Source: Paenibacillus lignilyticus (lineage in GTDB: Bacteria > Bacillota > Bacilli > Paenibacillales > Paenibacillaceae). Taken from it: a stretch of DNA of 64,000 nucleotides. Positions 46,574 to 54,400 of this stretch are shown here, piece after piece. The translations under genes and the position numbers were made by a program. The stretch lies in assembly GCF_017942085.1 (NCBI RefSeq), contig NZ_JAGKSP010000013.1, forward strand, positions 1 through 64,000. The letters run 5' to 3'. Below the pieces are notes generated by a model. The model did no database searches. It saw nothing but the letters and a program-made list of their open reading frames with translations, and was not told where the DNA came from. Positions within the stretch are counted from its first letter, which is position 1. Each line of letters opens with the position of its first letter.

Positions 46574-47974
46574 CTATACTGCGGCGCCTGCTTCAGGATT
46601 ACCTTCGGGGATGATGGCTTGAACCTGCTCACGCCATTGATGCAGCTTCCGGCGCAGCCGTTCGGTTCGTTCAGGGTGCTGCTCGGCAATATTATGCTCT
46701 TCCGATAGATCGGTCCTTAGATTGTACAGCTCCACACGCCCATCTTCGAAAAACTCGATGAGCTTGAAATCGCCCTCTCTCACTGACGATCCCGGTGTTC
46801 CCCCCTGATTGCCGTAATGGGGGTAATGCCAGAAGATGGCTTCCCGGCTCAGGCTCTCCTCCCCTTTAAGTAAAGGAACTAAACTTACGCCGTCCGTATG
46901 CTGCTCCGGCAGCAGTTCAAGCCCTGCAAGCTCCAGTAAGGTAGGATAGAAATCGGGGCTTGTCACCGGAACCTCGCAGACGCTGCCCGGCTTCGTAACG
47001 AATGGGGAGCGGATGATGAGAGGCTCTCGTACGCCGCCCTCGTACATCCAGCCTTTCCCCTCCTGAAGCGGACTGTTGCAGGTCGGCGAACCTTCTGCCG
47101 TTGCGAGACCGCCGTTGTCGGAGGTGAACACGATTACCGTATCATCGAGCTGACCCGATTCTTCCAAGGCGTCTATCAATCGACCGATATTCCAATCGAG
47201 ATTATTAATCATCGCCGCATAGGCAGGGTCCGACTGCACGATGCGCCTCTGTACCCGTAACTGCTTCTTGTGTTCGCACGGGAAGAACTCTCCTTCGACA
47301 AACGTTTCCACCCGGTCCAGTCCAAGCGCTTTGGCCTTTTCCGCGAAACGCTTGGTGAGCTTCTCACTGACCTCTATCGGGATATGCACGGCATAATGCC
47401 ACAAATTCAGAAAGAATGGCGCCCCGTCATTTTGCCGAATCAGCTTTACGGCTTCGTCCGTCAGCCGATCCGTTAAATATTCTCCCTCTGGGCCATCTTC
47501 AAGTGTCTCAATGCCATACGGGCTAAAGTAGCCATTTATCGGCATCCCCCAGCTGCAGCCGCCGATATTGACATCGAAGCCGTGACGGTCCGGATAATGC
47601 TCACGGCCGCCGAGATGCCATTTGCCCACATGCCATGTCCGATAGCCGTGTTCCTTCAACGCGGTCGCCACGCTTTTCTCTTGCAGCGGAAGGTGCCGGA
47701 TGTACGGCGCATCGATCAGTTTGCCGGTCGTATGGCCGCCGATCCAGTTGGTCACGCCAACATGCGCCGGATATTTGCCGCTCATCAAGCTGGCCCTAGT
47801 GGGCGAACAGACCGGAGCTGCGGCATAAGCATCGGTGAATCGAACGCCCTCGGCGGCAAGCCGGTCCAAGTTCGGCGTTTCATAGAAGATGCTGCCATAG
47901 CATCCGAGGTCCATCCAGCCCATGTCGTCGATTAAGATAAACAATAGATTTGGTTTCTTCTTCGAATAAGTCAC
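46574..47974 (-). CDS. Cytoplasmic sulfatase (formylglycine-dependent, Cys type)
   Basis: A 466-residue alkaline-phosphatase-superfamily sulfatase. The activation motif CSPTRASLMSG carries Cys56, which must be converted to formylglycine by a maturase encoded elsewhere. Metal ligands are visible as D16/D17 (FILIDDMGWMD) and in TSDNGG; GKWHLGG is the second signature. The frame opens at 48088, but GGGGAGG is 7 nt before a GTG at 47974, and the upstream extension looks unlike the family. No signal peptide, so it acts on imported sulfated compounds. Last in the ABC/TauD operon. Confidence 0.92.
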   Translation of the reverse strand: MTYSKKKPNLLFILIDDMGWMDLGCYGSIFYETPNLDRLAAEGVRFTDAYAAAPVCSPTRASLMSGKYPAHVGVTNWIGGHTTGKLIDAPYIRHLPLQEKSVATALKEHGYRTWHVGKWHLGGREHYPDRHGFDVNIGGCSWGMPINGYFSPYGIETLEDGPEGEYLTDRLTDEAVKLIRQNDGAPFFLNLWHYAVHIPIEVSEKLTKRFAEKAKALGLDRVETFVEGEFFPCEHKKQLRVQRRIVQSDPAYAAMINNLDWNIGRLIDALEESGQLDDTVIVFTSDNGGLATAEGSPTCNSPLQEGKGWMYEGGVREPLIIRSPFVTKPGSVCEVPVTSPDFYPTLLELAGLELLPEQHTDGVSLVPLLKGEESLSREAIFWHYPHYGNQGGTPGSSVREGDFKLIEFFEDGRVELYNLRTDLSEEHNIAEQHPERTERLRRKLHQWREQVQAIIPEGNPEAGAAV

Positions 47975-48140
47975 CTTTGTTCCTCCCCTAAGCGGATGAT
48001 ATGGAAGAGAGCCCGCGTCACCCGCGGGCTCTTCTCTTCCAAGGTGAAACGGCTGTCGCCGTCCTTTCGGCGGAGAAGCGCGTTTCATTCCGGTGAAATA
48101 TAAGCATGGTATAAGGTAAAACTTATACTTTCTTATATTT

Positions 48141-49067
48141 TTAATAAGGCCGATCGCCTACTATCGCCACCCTCTCCGCTACGCGGCGGTTCGGGAAATA
48201 ATCCGAATTCGCGTAATGCTGAGTAGCGCGATTGTCCCAGAACGCGATGGAGTTCGCTTCCCAGCGGAAGCGGACTTGAAACTCCGGCAGCTGGGAATGG
48301 CGGAACAAATAGGTGAGAAGCGCTTCGCTTTCCTCTTGTTCCAGGCCGACGATCCGCACCGTAAAGTTCGGATTGACGAACAGCGTTTTCCTTCCCGTCT
48401 CCGGATGCGTGCGTACGACCGGATGCTCGGCCGCAGGGAACTCCTCCTGCCGGCGCTGCAATTCTTCAGGAGCCAGATTTACCCCGAAGACGTGGGTGAA
48501 ATCATGAATCGCCGTGAGTCCGTCGATTCGCTGTTTCACTTCTTCCGGTAAATTATCATAGGCGGCAGCTTGGTCCGACCACAGCGTGTCTCCTCCCAGC
48601 GGCGGCACCTCTGTCAAACGCAGCACCGACCCAAGCGCGGGCGTCAGCCTCCAGCTCACATCCGAATGCCAGTTGTTCTCATGCCCGGGCTTTTTATCGT
48701 TCTTCGCGAAACGTACGACCTCATTCGAATTTCCTTGAGGCAGGAACGGATGGGTTTCCAGCTCTCCCCATAATCGGGCGAATGCTTGCTGCTGCTCGCT
48801 GGTAATGTCCTGATCCCGGAAGAAAATCACTTTCCATTCCAGCAAGGCGCGGTTCAGCTCCTTCTGCAGCTCCGGCGATACGGGATTGCGCAGGTCAACG
48901 CCTTCGATTTCGGCTCCGATCAGCGGGCCGTAAGGCTTTACGCGAAACAGCGTGTACGGCTGTTCTTCCGCTCCTACCGGCAGCCGATTAATAATGCGGG
49001 GACCTCCTTTAATACCGCGGTCCGGAATTTGACGCGGGCGTTCGTTCGTCGTAATCGTTTCAGCCAT
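48141..49067 (-). CDS. TauD/TfdA-family Fe(II)/2-oxoglutarate dioxygenase
   Basis: A 308-residue dioxygenase that in known members releases sulfite from taurine or alkyl sulfates, or hydroxylates other acids. The iron triad is HSD in NNWHSDVSW and the distal His in NRATQHYANSDY; the 2-oxoglutarate Arg is in RRVAERV. Placed between a sugar-type importer and a sulfatase, it points to organosulfur use. GAGGAG precedes the ATG. An alternative is oxidation of an unrelated carboxylate. Confidence 0.87.
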   Translation of the reverse strand: MAETITTNERPRQIPDRGIKGGPRIINRLPVGAEEQPYTLFRVKPYGPLIGAEIEGVDLRNPVSPELQKELNRALLEWKVIFFRDQDITSEQQQAFARLWGELETHPFLPQGNSNEVVRFAKNDKKPGHENNWHSDVSWRLTPALGSVLRLTEVPPLGGDTLWSDQAAAYDNLPEEVKQRIDGLTAIHDFTHVFGVNLAPEELQRRQEEFPAAEHPVVRTHPETGRKTLFVNPNFTVRIVGLEQEESEALLTYLFRHSQLPEFQVRFRWEANSIAFWDNRATQHYANSDYFPNRRVAERVAIVGDRPY

Positions 49068-49099
49068 TGCACATTCTCCTCACTATTCGCTATTTGCGG

Positions 49100-50641
49100 T
49101 TATTTACCTGCGCCTTGATTCTTGTATTCTTCGTTAATCTCTGTCAGGATGGCATCGCCGCCGGCCTGACGCCATTCTTTGCCGAGCTCTTCGATCCCCT
49201 TATCCACGTCAAGCTTGCCGTTTAACAGGTTTACGAAATATTGGTTGTACACTTCATTAACCGCTTTTCCATACTCGATCTCAGAATCCGTCCTGCGGGT
49301 AATGAGATTGGGCACAAAGTATTGGGATGCGATTTTGACCGATTCGATGGCGCGATCGATGTTCTTCTCCGTCTGCGGCAAGTAATTCTCGTCGATTGGC
49401 CAAGTCACGTTCCCCCATGCAAGCGGATGACTCCAGCCGTTCGGAGCAAACCCGTCTTTCTCGCGTTCCGCCTCGTTATAAGTAATTTGATCGCCTTGTT
49501 TCGTGTAGTGGACCCCTTCAATGCCGAGCTGCAGCAGCTCGCGGCCTTCTTTGGACAGCATGAACTCGATGAACTCCGCTGCCTTCTCGGGATTCTTGGC
49601 CTTATTGGTAACAGCTGTGAACAAAGCGGTCTTCGGACGCGTAGCCATCCCTTGTTTGCCGTCCGGTCCGGCCGGCGGCGCTGCGAAACCGAGCTTCCCA
49701 TCGGGATTGACCTGCTGCAAGCTGCCTTCGACGCGGCTCACGTGGCGGAATAATGGGCCATCCATTACGCCGGCTTTGCTTTGGAAGAACTTCTGTTCCT
49801 TTGTCGGCCGGTCATAAATGATATATTCGGGGTCGATCAGCTTCTCCCCGTACCATTTCCGCAGCTCCTCAATCCCTTTCTTGAAAGCAGGATCTTCGAA
49901 GCGCGGAATGACTTCTCCTTTATCGTTCAAGGCATAGTCAGCGTATGGCAGTCCGTACGCATATAGAACAAAATCGAATGCGGTGATTGCGTCCCCGGCA
50001 ATCGGCTTGTTCGTGATAAAGCCGAAGGTGTCGGCTTTGCCATTGCCATCCGGGTCCTTCTCCACGATGGCTTTCAGCGTATCGTGAAACTCCTCCAGCG
50101 TTTTCGGATGCGGCAGGCTCAGCTTATCCAGCCAGTCCTGGCGGAATTGAACGGTGTAATTCGACTTTTCCATGCCGCTTACGAAGGGATATCCGTAATA
50201 TTTTCCGTCGACGGCCGTCCATTGTAAGCCATTGTCGAGCTTGGCTTTGATTGTGGGGAGTTTGTCAAAGTAATCGTTCAGCGGAACCACAATGCCTTCT
50301 TTGATCCATTGCGAAACGGATGAGGACGGATATTGCGTGGTCACAACGTCAGGAAGATCCCCGCTCGCGATCGCCACGTTAATCTTGTCGTACGAGAATT
50401 CCGGCGATATCTTGATCGTCAGCTTGATGTTCAGCCGCTTATTAATCTCCGCAATAATGCGATCGTTCGGCACCAACGGCTTCGCTCCTTGATCCCCGGT
50501 GGTCAAATACACGAGTTCATACGGCTCTTCCGCAGCGGAACCGGAGTTGGTCGTACTCGCTTCGTTGGAGTCCGGCTTATTGGAGCAGCCCGCCGTTACG
50601 ATCAGCGCTGCCGCCGCCAGACCGATCACCCATTTTTTCAT
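49100..50641 (-). CDS. Extracellular solute-binding lipoprotein, LplA type
   Basis: A 513-residue lipoprotein with lipobox TAGC (Cys19), a Ser/Asn/Glu linker and the large two-lobed binding fold (YELVYLTTGDQGAKPLVPND onward). The ORF can be extended to 50689, but AAAGG stands 8 nt before the ATG at 50641, and the N-terminus from there is a clean signal peptide. Third gene behind the two permeases, followed by TauD and sulfatase genes; a sulfated or sulfonated glycan is a candidate ligand (inference). Confidence 0.9.
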   Translation of the reverse strand: MKKWVIGLAAAALIVTAGCSNKPDSNEASTTNSGSAAEEPYELVYLTTGDQGAKPLVPNDRIIAEINKRLNIKLTIKISPEFSYDKINVAIASGDLPDVVTTQYPSSSVSQWIKEGIVVPLNDYFDKLPTIKAKLDNGLQWTAVDGKYYGYPFVSGMEKSNYTVQFRQDWLDKLSLPHPKTLEEFHDTLKAIVEKDPDGNGKADTFGFITNKPIAGDAITAFDFVLYAYGLPYADYALNDKGEVIPRFEDPAFKKGIEELRKWYGEKLIDPEYIIYDRPTKEQKFFQSKAGVMDGPLFRHVSRVEGSLQQVNPDGKLGFAAPPAGPDGKQGMATRPKTALFTAVTNKAKNPEKAAEFIEFMLSKEGRELLQLGIEGVHYTKQGDQITYNEAEREKDGFAPNGWSHPLAWGNVTWPIDENYLPQTEKNIDRAIESVKIASQYFVPNLITRRTDSEIEYGKAVNEVYNQYFVNLLNGKLDVDKGIEELGKEWRQAGGDAILTEINEEYKNQGAGK

Positions 50642-50707
50642 CGTTAATCCTTTCCTCTCAACCATTTCTCTTTCCTCCCGTTTGATCATTTTTTTATAGT
50701 GAAGGAA

Positions 50708-51574
50708 TTACTCCTTGACCCCGCCAATCAAGACGCCATTGATAAAATACTTCTGGAAAAAAGGATAGATGAGCATGACCGGAATGGAAGCCGCCATAAC
50801 CGTCGCCATCTTGATGGACGGCCCAAGGAGGAACATGCTGTCGCCGCCTCCCGAGTAGGACGATTCGTTCTCGAACAGCATGCTTCGCAAGAACAGCTGC
50901 AACGGCCAAAGCTCCTTGTCGCTGATGAAGAAGATCGCGTTGAAGAAATCATTCCACCGCGTTACGGCATAGAAGAGCGTAATCGTGGAAATGGCCGGCA
51001 TCGATAAAGGAATGACAATCTTGAACAGAATCCCCAGGTCATTACTGCCATCGATCTTGGCTGCTTCCACCAAACCATCCGGCATCGAAGAGAAGAAGTT
51101 TTTCATAATAATCAGGTTATACGTATTGAGAGCGCTCGGAATGATCAACGCCCATACCGAGTTCATCATGCCTAGGTCCTTGACCACCAGATAGGTTGGA
51201 ATAATACCCCCGCTGAACATCATCGTAAATACAAGCAGGAACATGATAACGCGCTGCCCCTTAAGTGAGGGCCTCGACAGGGCATAGGCCGCCAGCACCG
51301 TGAGGATCATATTAAGCGCCGTTCCCACAACCGTGATGAACAGCGTCACCCCGTAAGACTTCCATAATTCATTCATTGAGAATAAGTAGGTATACGCTTC
51401 GAATGTGATGGCTTTGGGAAAAAGATGAATGCTGGAACCGAGGTACTCCTCCAGCGGAATGATCGATACAACGAACGTATCCCAGAATGGATACACCGTA
51501 ACGATGGCTACGATAGTCAGAAATACCACATTAAACGAGTTGAAAAGCTTCCCTGCCCTGCCGGTGTATTGCAT
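50708..51574 (-). CDS. Sugar ABC transporter permease, LplC/YtcP type
   Basis: A 288-residue permease with six helices, the coupling motif GLVEAAKIDGSNDLGILFKI and the C-terminus FFQKYFINGVLIGGVKE typical of YtcP/LplC. GGGAGGG precedes the ATG. Only 16 bp separates it from the upstream permease. Confidence 0.92.
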   Translation of the reverse strand: MQYTGRAGKLFNSFNVVFLTIVAIVTVYPFWDTFVVSIIPLEEYLGSSIHLFPKAITFEAYTYLFSMNELWKSYGVTLFITVVGTALNMILTVLAAYALSRPSLKGQRVIMFLLVFTMMFSGGIIPTYLVVKDLGMMNSVWALIIPSALNTYNLIIMKNFFSSMPDGLVEAAKIDGSNDLGILFKIVIPLSMPAISTITLFYAVTRWNDFFNAIFFISDKELWPLQLFLRSMLFENESSYSGGGDSMFLLGPSIKMATVMAASIPVMLIYPFFQKYFINGVLIGGVKE

Positions 51575-51590
51575 ATTTCTCCCTCCCGTA

Positions 51591-52568
51591 TCAGTAAACG
51601 CCCTGTTCTCCCATCTTCCTGGAAAGCCAATTTGCCAGAACGAGCAGAGTGAAATTAATCAGGGATTTAAATAAACCAACCGCTGCCGCAAGGCTGAATC
51701 TGCCATCCGTTAAGCCGATTCGGTATACATACGTGTCGATAATATCCGATACGCGGTATACACCAGGATGGTAGAGCACGAAGATTTGCTCGAAGCCGGC
51801 TTCCATAATGCCGCCCAGCCGAAGAATGAGAATGAGCACGATGGTACTCCGGATCAGCGGGATGGTCAGATGCACAAGCCGCTGGAATCGATTTGCCCCG
51901 TCGATGACCGCCGCTTCGTATAGATGCGGGCTGATTCCGGCCAAGGCTGCCATGTAGATGATCGTGTTCCAGCCGAACTCTTTCCAAATCATCGAGAACA
52001 CAAGCGTGCTGCGGAAATAAGATTCATCGCTCAAAAATCCGATCGGCGTACCTCCGAACAGCTTAATCAAGTTGTTAACGATGCCGCTGTCCGTGGAAAG
52101 CAAATTAATGAGAATGCCGCCAAGTATCACCCAAGAAATAAAGTGAGGCAGATAAATGATCGTCTGTATCGTCTGCTTGAACACCTTCGCCCTGACCTCG
52201 TTCAATAGCAGGGCAGCGATAATAGGTGCCGGAAACCCGAAGGTAAGCCGGTAAAGCGAGATGATTACCGTGTTTTTGATCACCTGCCAGAACTTATCCT
52301 GGGAGAACAAGTACTCGAAATGCTTCATGCCGGCCCAATCGCTGCCCAGTATTCCTTTCGTAATGCTGAAATCCTTGAATGCAACAACTGCCCCGTACAT
52401 CGGGATGTAATGAAAGATCAAGTAATAAACGAGTGCCGGCACCAGCATCAAATACAGGTAACGATTGAACCAGACATACCTCACTAGCTTTAATTTGCGC
52501 CTAACGGGCTTCTTATGGGGCAGCACTCTAGCCTCTTGCAGAGCGGCCTCGCTGTCAACGTATTCCAT
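51591..52568 (-). CDS. Sugar ABC transporter permease, LplB type
   Basis: A 325-residue permease and first structural gene of the sulfatase operon. It has a cytoplasmic N-terminal 35 residues, six helices and the coupling motif LYEAAVIDGANRFQRLVH. AAGGGAG lies 10 nt before the ATG. Its 5' leader contains two tandem intrinsic terminators (52599-52757), so expression of the operon is probably controlled by antitermination. Confidence 0.92.
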   Translation of the reverse strand: MEYVDSEAALQEARVLPHKKPVRRKLKLVRYVWFNRYLYLMLVPALVYYLIFHYIPMYGAVVAFKDFSITKGILGSDWAGMKHFEYLFSQDKFWQVIKNTVIISLYRLTFGFPAPIIAALLLNEVRAKVFKQTIQTIIYLPHFISWVILGGILINLLSTDSGIVNNLIKLFGGTPIGFLSDESYFRSTLVFSMIWKEFGWNTIIYMAALAGISPHLYEAAVIDGANRFQRLVHLTIPLIRSTIVLILILRLGGIMEAGFEQIFVLYHPGVYRVSDIIDTYVYRIGLTDGRFSLAAAVGLFKSLINFTLLVLANWLSRKMGEQGVY

Positions 52569-52582
52569 CCACGAATGCTCCC

Positions 52583-52654
52583 TTACGGTAAAATAAAAGA
52601 CACAACATAGGGTACATGTTGTGTCTCCGGTTGAACGGTCGACCTCGTATTCAT
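52583..52654 (-). CDS. Possible 23-residue leader peptide in the ABC/sulfatase operon leader
   Basis: A short frame, MNTRSTVQPETQHVPYVV plus SFILP, begins before and ends after terminator 2, so ribosomes on it would disrupt that hairpin. Only a weak GATGAG-like ribosome binding site precedes it. It may be chance; there is no run of one regulatory codon. Confidence 0.2.
   Translation of the reverse strand: MNTRSTVQPETQHVPYVVSFILP
52590..52625 (-). terminator. Leader terminator 2, 31 bp upstream of the ABC/sulfatase operon
   Basis: A perfect 10-bp stem (52599-52608 with 52616-52625) with a 7-nt loop, followed on the minus strand by TTTTATTTT. It is preceded by the 11-mer CAACCGGAGAC (52623-52633), whose last bases form the stem base. 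Located within the transcript leader, not after a gene. Confidence 0.75.
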
Positions 52655-52717
52655 CTCATCAATCAATCAAGTAAGCTAGCGGCTTGAACCTCTGGTTATC
52701 CAGTCGTTTTTCCCAAC

Positions 52718-52757
52718 AAAAAAGGAGACTCAGCGCCTTTGTTAAAGCGTGGTCTCC
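52718..52757 (-). terminator. Leader terminator 1 of the ABC/sulfatase operon
   Basis: GGAGAC/GTCTCC stem with inner CGC/GCG and TTT/AAA pairing, followed on the minus strand by six T. It is also preceded by CAACCGGAGAC (52752-52762), which overlaps the stem base. A short CCGG-ACAA-CCGG hairpin can form just before it. Confidence 0.75.
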
Positions 52758-52814
52758 GGTTGTCCGGTTGATATTAAATTATTCCGATGAGATTACTTTG
52801 TTATTATGTGGATT

Positions 52815-52843
52815 ATACTATCATGCGTTCATTTCGCCGTCAA
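52815..52843 (-). promoter_or_regulatory. Promoter of the ABC/TauD/sulfatase operon
   Basis: Minus-strand TTGACG (52838-52843), exactly 17 nt, TAGTAT (52815-52820) continuing to a TATAAT-like AT run. It gives a leader of about 240 nt before the first permease gene. Confidence 0.65.
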
Positions 52844-52873
52844 CCTTTATTTCCTGATTTCTCCAAATAAACA

Positions 52874-52907
52874 TAAAGGAGCAGCTGCCGCGGCATCTGC
52901 TCCTTTA
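52874..52907 (-). terminator. Terminator of the NmrA-like reductase gene
   Basis: A perfect 11-bp stem TAAAGGAGCAG/CTGCTCCTTTA; minus strand continues ATGTTTATTTGG. It separates this gene from the leader promoter downstream. Confidence 0.8.
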
Positions 52908-52924
52908 CATTAAACCAGATTCAA

Positions 52925-53686
52925 TTAGCCCTGAGAGGTGGTACGGCTAAGCCAATCCCGGAAACGAGTCTCCGTAATGCGTGCGTTGCCGTCGATCGGA
53001 ACAAGAGATTGATCATTCACCTCTATTGTACCGAAATAGCGCGCATTCTCATCTGTGATCACTTGACGCGGGTCTCCCGTTGCGCTCAAGAACTGTCGAA
53101 CGAGTTCGACGAGCGGAATTTGATCCGGGCCGGCCGTATCCACAATGCCATTCACAGGCGATCCCACTGCGAAATCCGTTACTACGGCTGCAACATCATC
53201 CGAAATCATAGGCTGCGTAAGGGCGGAAGGCAAACGAACGGTATCTCCTTCGGTAGCTACATAGGCGATGCTGCCGATAAATTCGAAGAATTGCGTCGCA
53301 CGGACGATCGTGTACGGAATGTTAGAAGCTTTAATTAGCTCTTCTTGCGCCATTTTGGCGCGGAAATACCCGCTTTGGAGAAGGCGCTCGGTTCCTACGA
53401 CCGACAGTGCCACGTGATGGCTTACTCCTGCCGCTGCTTCAGCAGCAAGAAGATTCTTATTCGACGTTTGGAAGAATTCCATTACGGGCTCGTCGTCAAA
53501 TGAAGGTGCGTTCGAGACGTCGACGACAACCTGTGCGCCGACCAACGCCTCAGCCAGCCCTTCGCCTGTAATCGTGTTGACGCCTAAGGATGGCGATGCC
53601 GCCACTACATCATGACCAAGCTCACGAAGGTTTTTCACAACTTTGGATCCAATAAGTCCGCTTCCGCCAATAACTACAATTTTCAT
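52925..53686 (-). CDS. NmrA-like/atypical SDR NAD(P)-binding oxidoreductase
   Basis: A 253-residue protein with N-terminal Rossmann motif VIGGSGLIGSKVVKNL, a YFRAKMAQEELI segment in the position of the SDR YxxxK, and a short C-terminal half, as in NmrA-like NAD(P)H-binding proteins and quinone reductases. Substrate unknown; neighbours MsrA and an epoxide hydrolase suggest a stress or detoxification role. Confidence 0.85.
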   Translation of the reverse strand: MKIVVIGGSGLIGSKVVKNLRELGHDVVAASPSLGVNTITGEGLAEALVGAQVVVDVSNAPSFDDEPVMEFFQTSNKNLLAAEAAAGVSHHVALSVVGTERLLQSGYFRAKMAQEELIKASNIPYTIVRATQFFEFIGSIAYVATEGDTVRLPSALTQPMISDDVAAVVTDFAVGSPVNGIVDTAGPDQIPLVELVRQFLSATGDPRQVITDENARYFGTIEVNDQSLVPIDGNARITETRFRDWLSRTTSQG

Positions 53687-53724
53687 TCCAATTCCTCCTA
53701 TTAGTTAACTTCTACTATTGAAAA

Positions 53725-53750
53725 GGGGATCGAGATGAGGCTCGATCTCC
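53725..53750 (-). terminator. Hairpin in the leader of the NmrA-like reductase gene
   Basis: GGAGATCGAG/CTCGATCCCC stem with a 6-nt loop, then TTTTC on the minus strand, about 40 bp before the gene and after the MsrA terminator. It may be a second terminator or an attenuator. Confidence 0.4.
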
Positions 53751-53808
53751 TTCTTACTCGGTGTTACACGGATATAACGATTGAAGACCTCCATGTGTGA
53801 CATGACGC

Positions 53809-53843
53809 AAAAAAAAACAGCAGTCGACTTACGACTGCTGTTT
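53809..53843 (-). terminator. Terminator of msrA
   Basis: A perfect 12-bp stem AAACAGCAGTCG/CGACTGCTGTTT with a 5-nt loop and at least nine T on the minus strand. Confidence 0.92.
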
Positions 53844-53866
53844 CTCGATTGCGGCCGAGCTGTTTG

Positions 53867-54355
53867 TTATTTCCCCAACCGCCAGACTTTGTTCACTAAA
53901 CAAGCGAAACCGTTTTTTTGGTAATAGTCCTGATGTTCTTCCTCCGCTTGGTAGAACGTTGTCGCAGCGGCAATTTTCGTTACTTTGCCAATGCGTTTAT
54001 CAATGTACTTTCGGGATCGTTCAGCCAGTTCCTTTTGTTCATCGCTTGTATAGAAAATGGCGGATTCCGCAGGGTTGGCGTTTTTCCAGAAATGTTCCAG
54101 CAGCTCGTTATACGTAATCTCATTTGGATCATAATGCACCTCGATCGCTTCGAGATGATCCGTTGCATGAGAAACAACTTGTTGATACGTCGGATTTTTC
54201 ATTAATCCACCCGTATATCCGGCGTATACCGTAGAGACACCATCGAGTTTCTGAAAAGCCTCCTCCATGTGCCAGAAGCAACCTCCTGCGAAAATTGCGA
54301 TTTCGGTTTCTAAAGGGTTATTCCGATTATCATTTTCCATCCTCATATCACTCAT
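53867..54355 (-). CDS. msrA: Peptide-methionine (S)-S-oxide reductase
   Basis: A 162-residue cytoplasmic repair enzyme that reduces methionine-S-sulfoxide in proteins. The catalytic Cys26 is in GGCFWHMEEAF, and EVHYDPNEITYNELLEHFWKNANP is characteristic. Full length for the single-domain class; no MsrB fusion. CGGAGGG is upstream of the ATG. The epoxide hydrolase gene upstream is 45 bp away, so the two may be co-transcribed. Confidence 0.96.
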   Translation of the reverse strand: MSDMRMENDNRNNPLETEIAIFAGGCFWHMEEAFQKLDGVSTVYAGYTGGLMKNPTYQQVVSHATDHLEAIEVHYDPNEITYNELLEHFWKNANPAESAIFYTSDEQKELAERSRKYIDKRIGKVTKIAAATTFYQAEEEHQDYYQKNGFACLVNKVWRLGK

Positions 54356-54400
54356 TCGTATCCCTCCGGTATTCGTCTGTTCGAAATTCCAAATGATCGA

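Noticed and set aside
52583-52843. SAM-I (S-box), T-box, TPP, PyrR or mini-ykkC leader
   Set aside because: None of the conserved cores I know for these elements is present in the leader, only isolated short resemblances such as CGGCAACC-like or CCAGAGG-like words.
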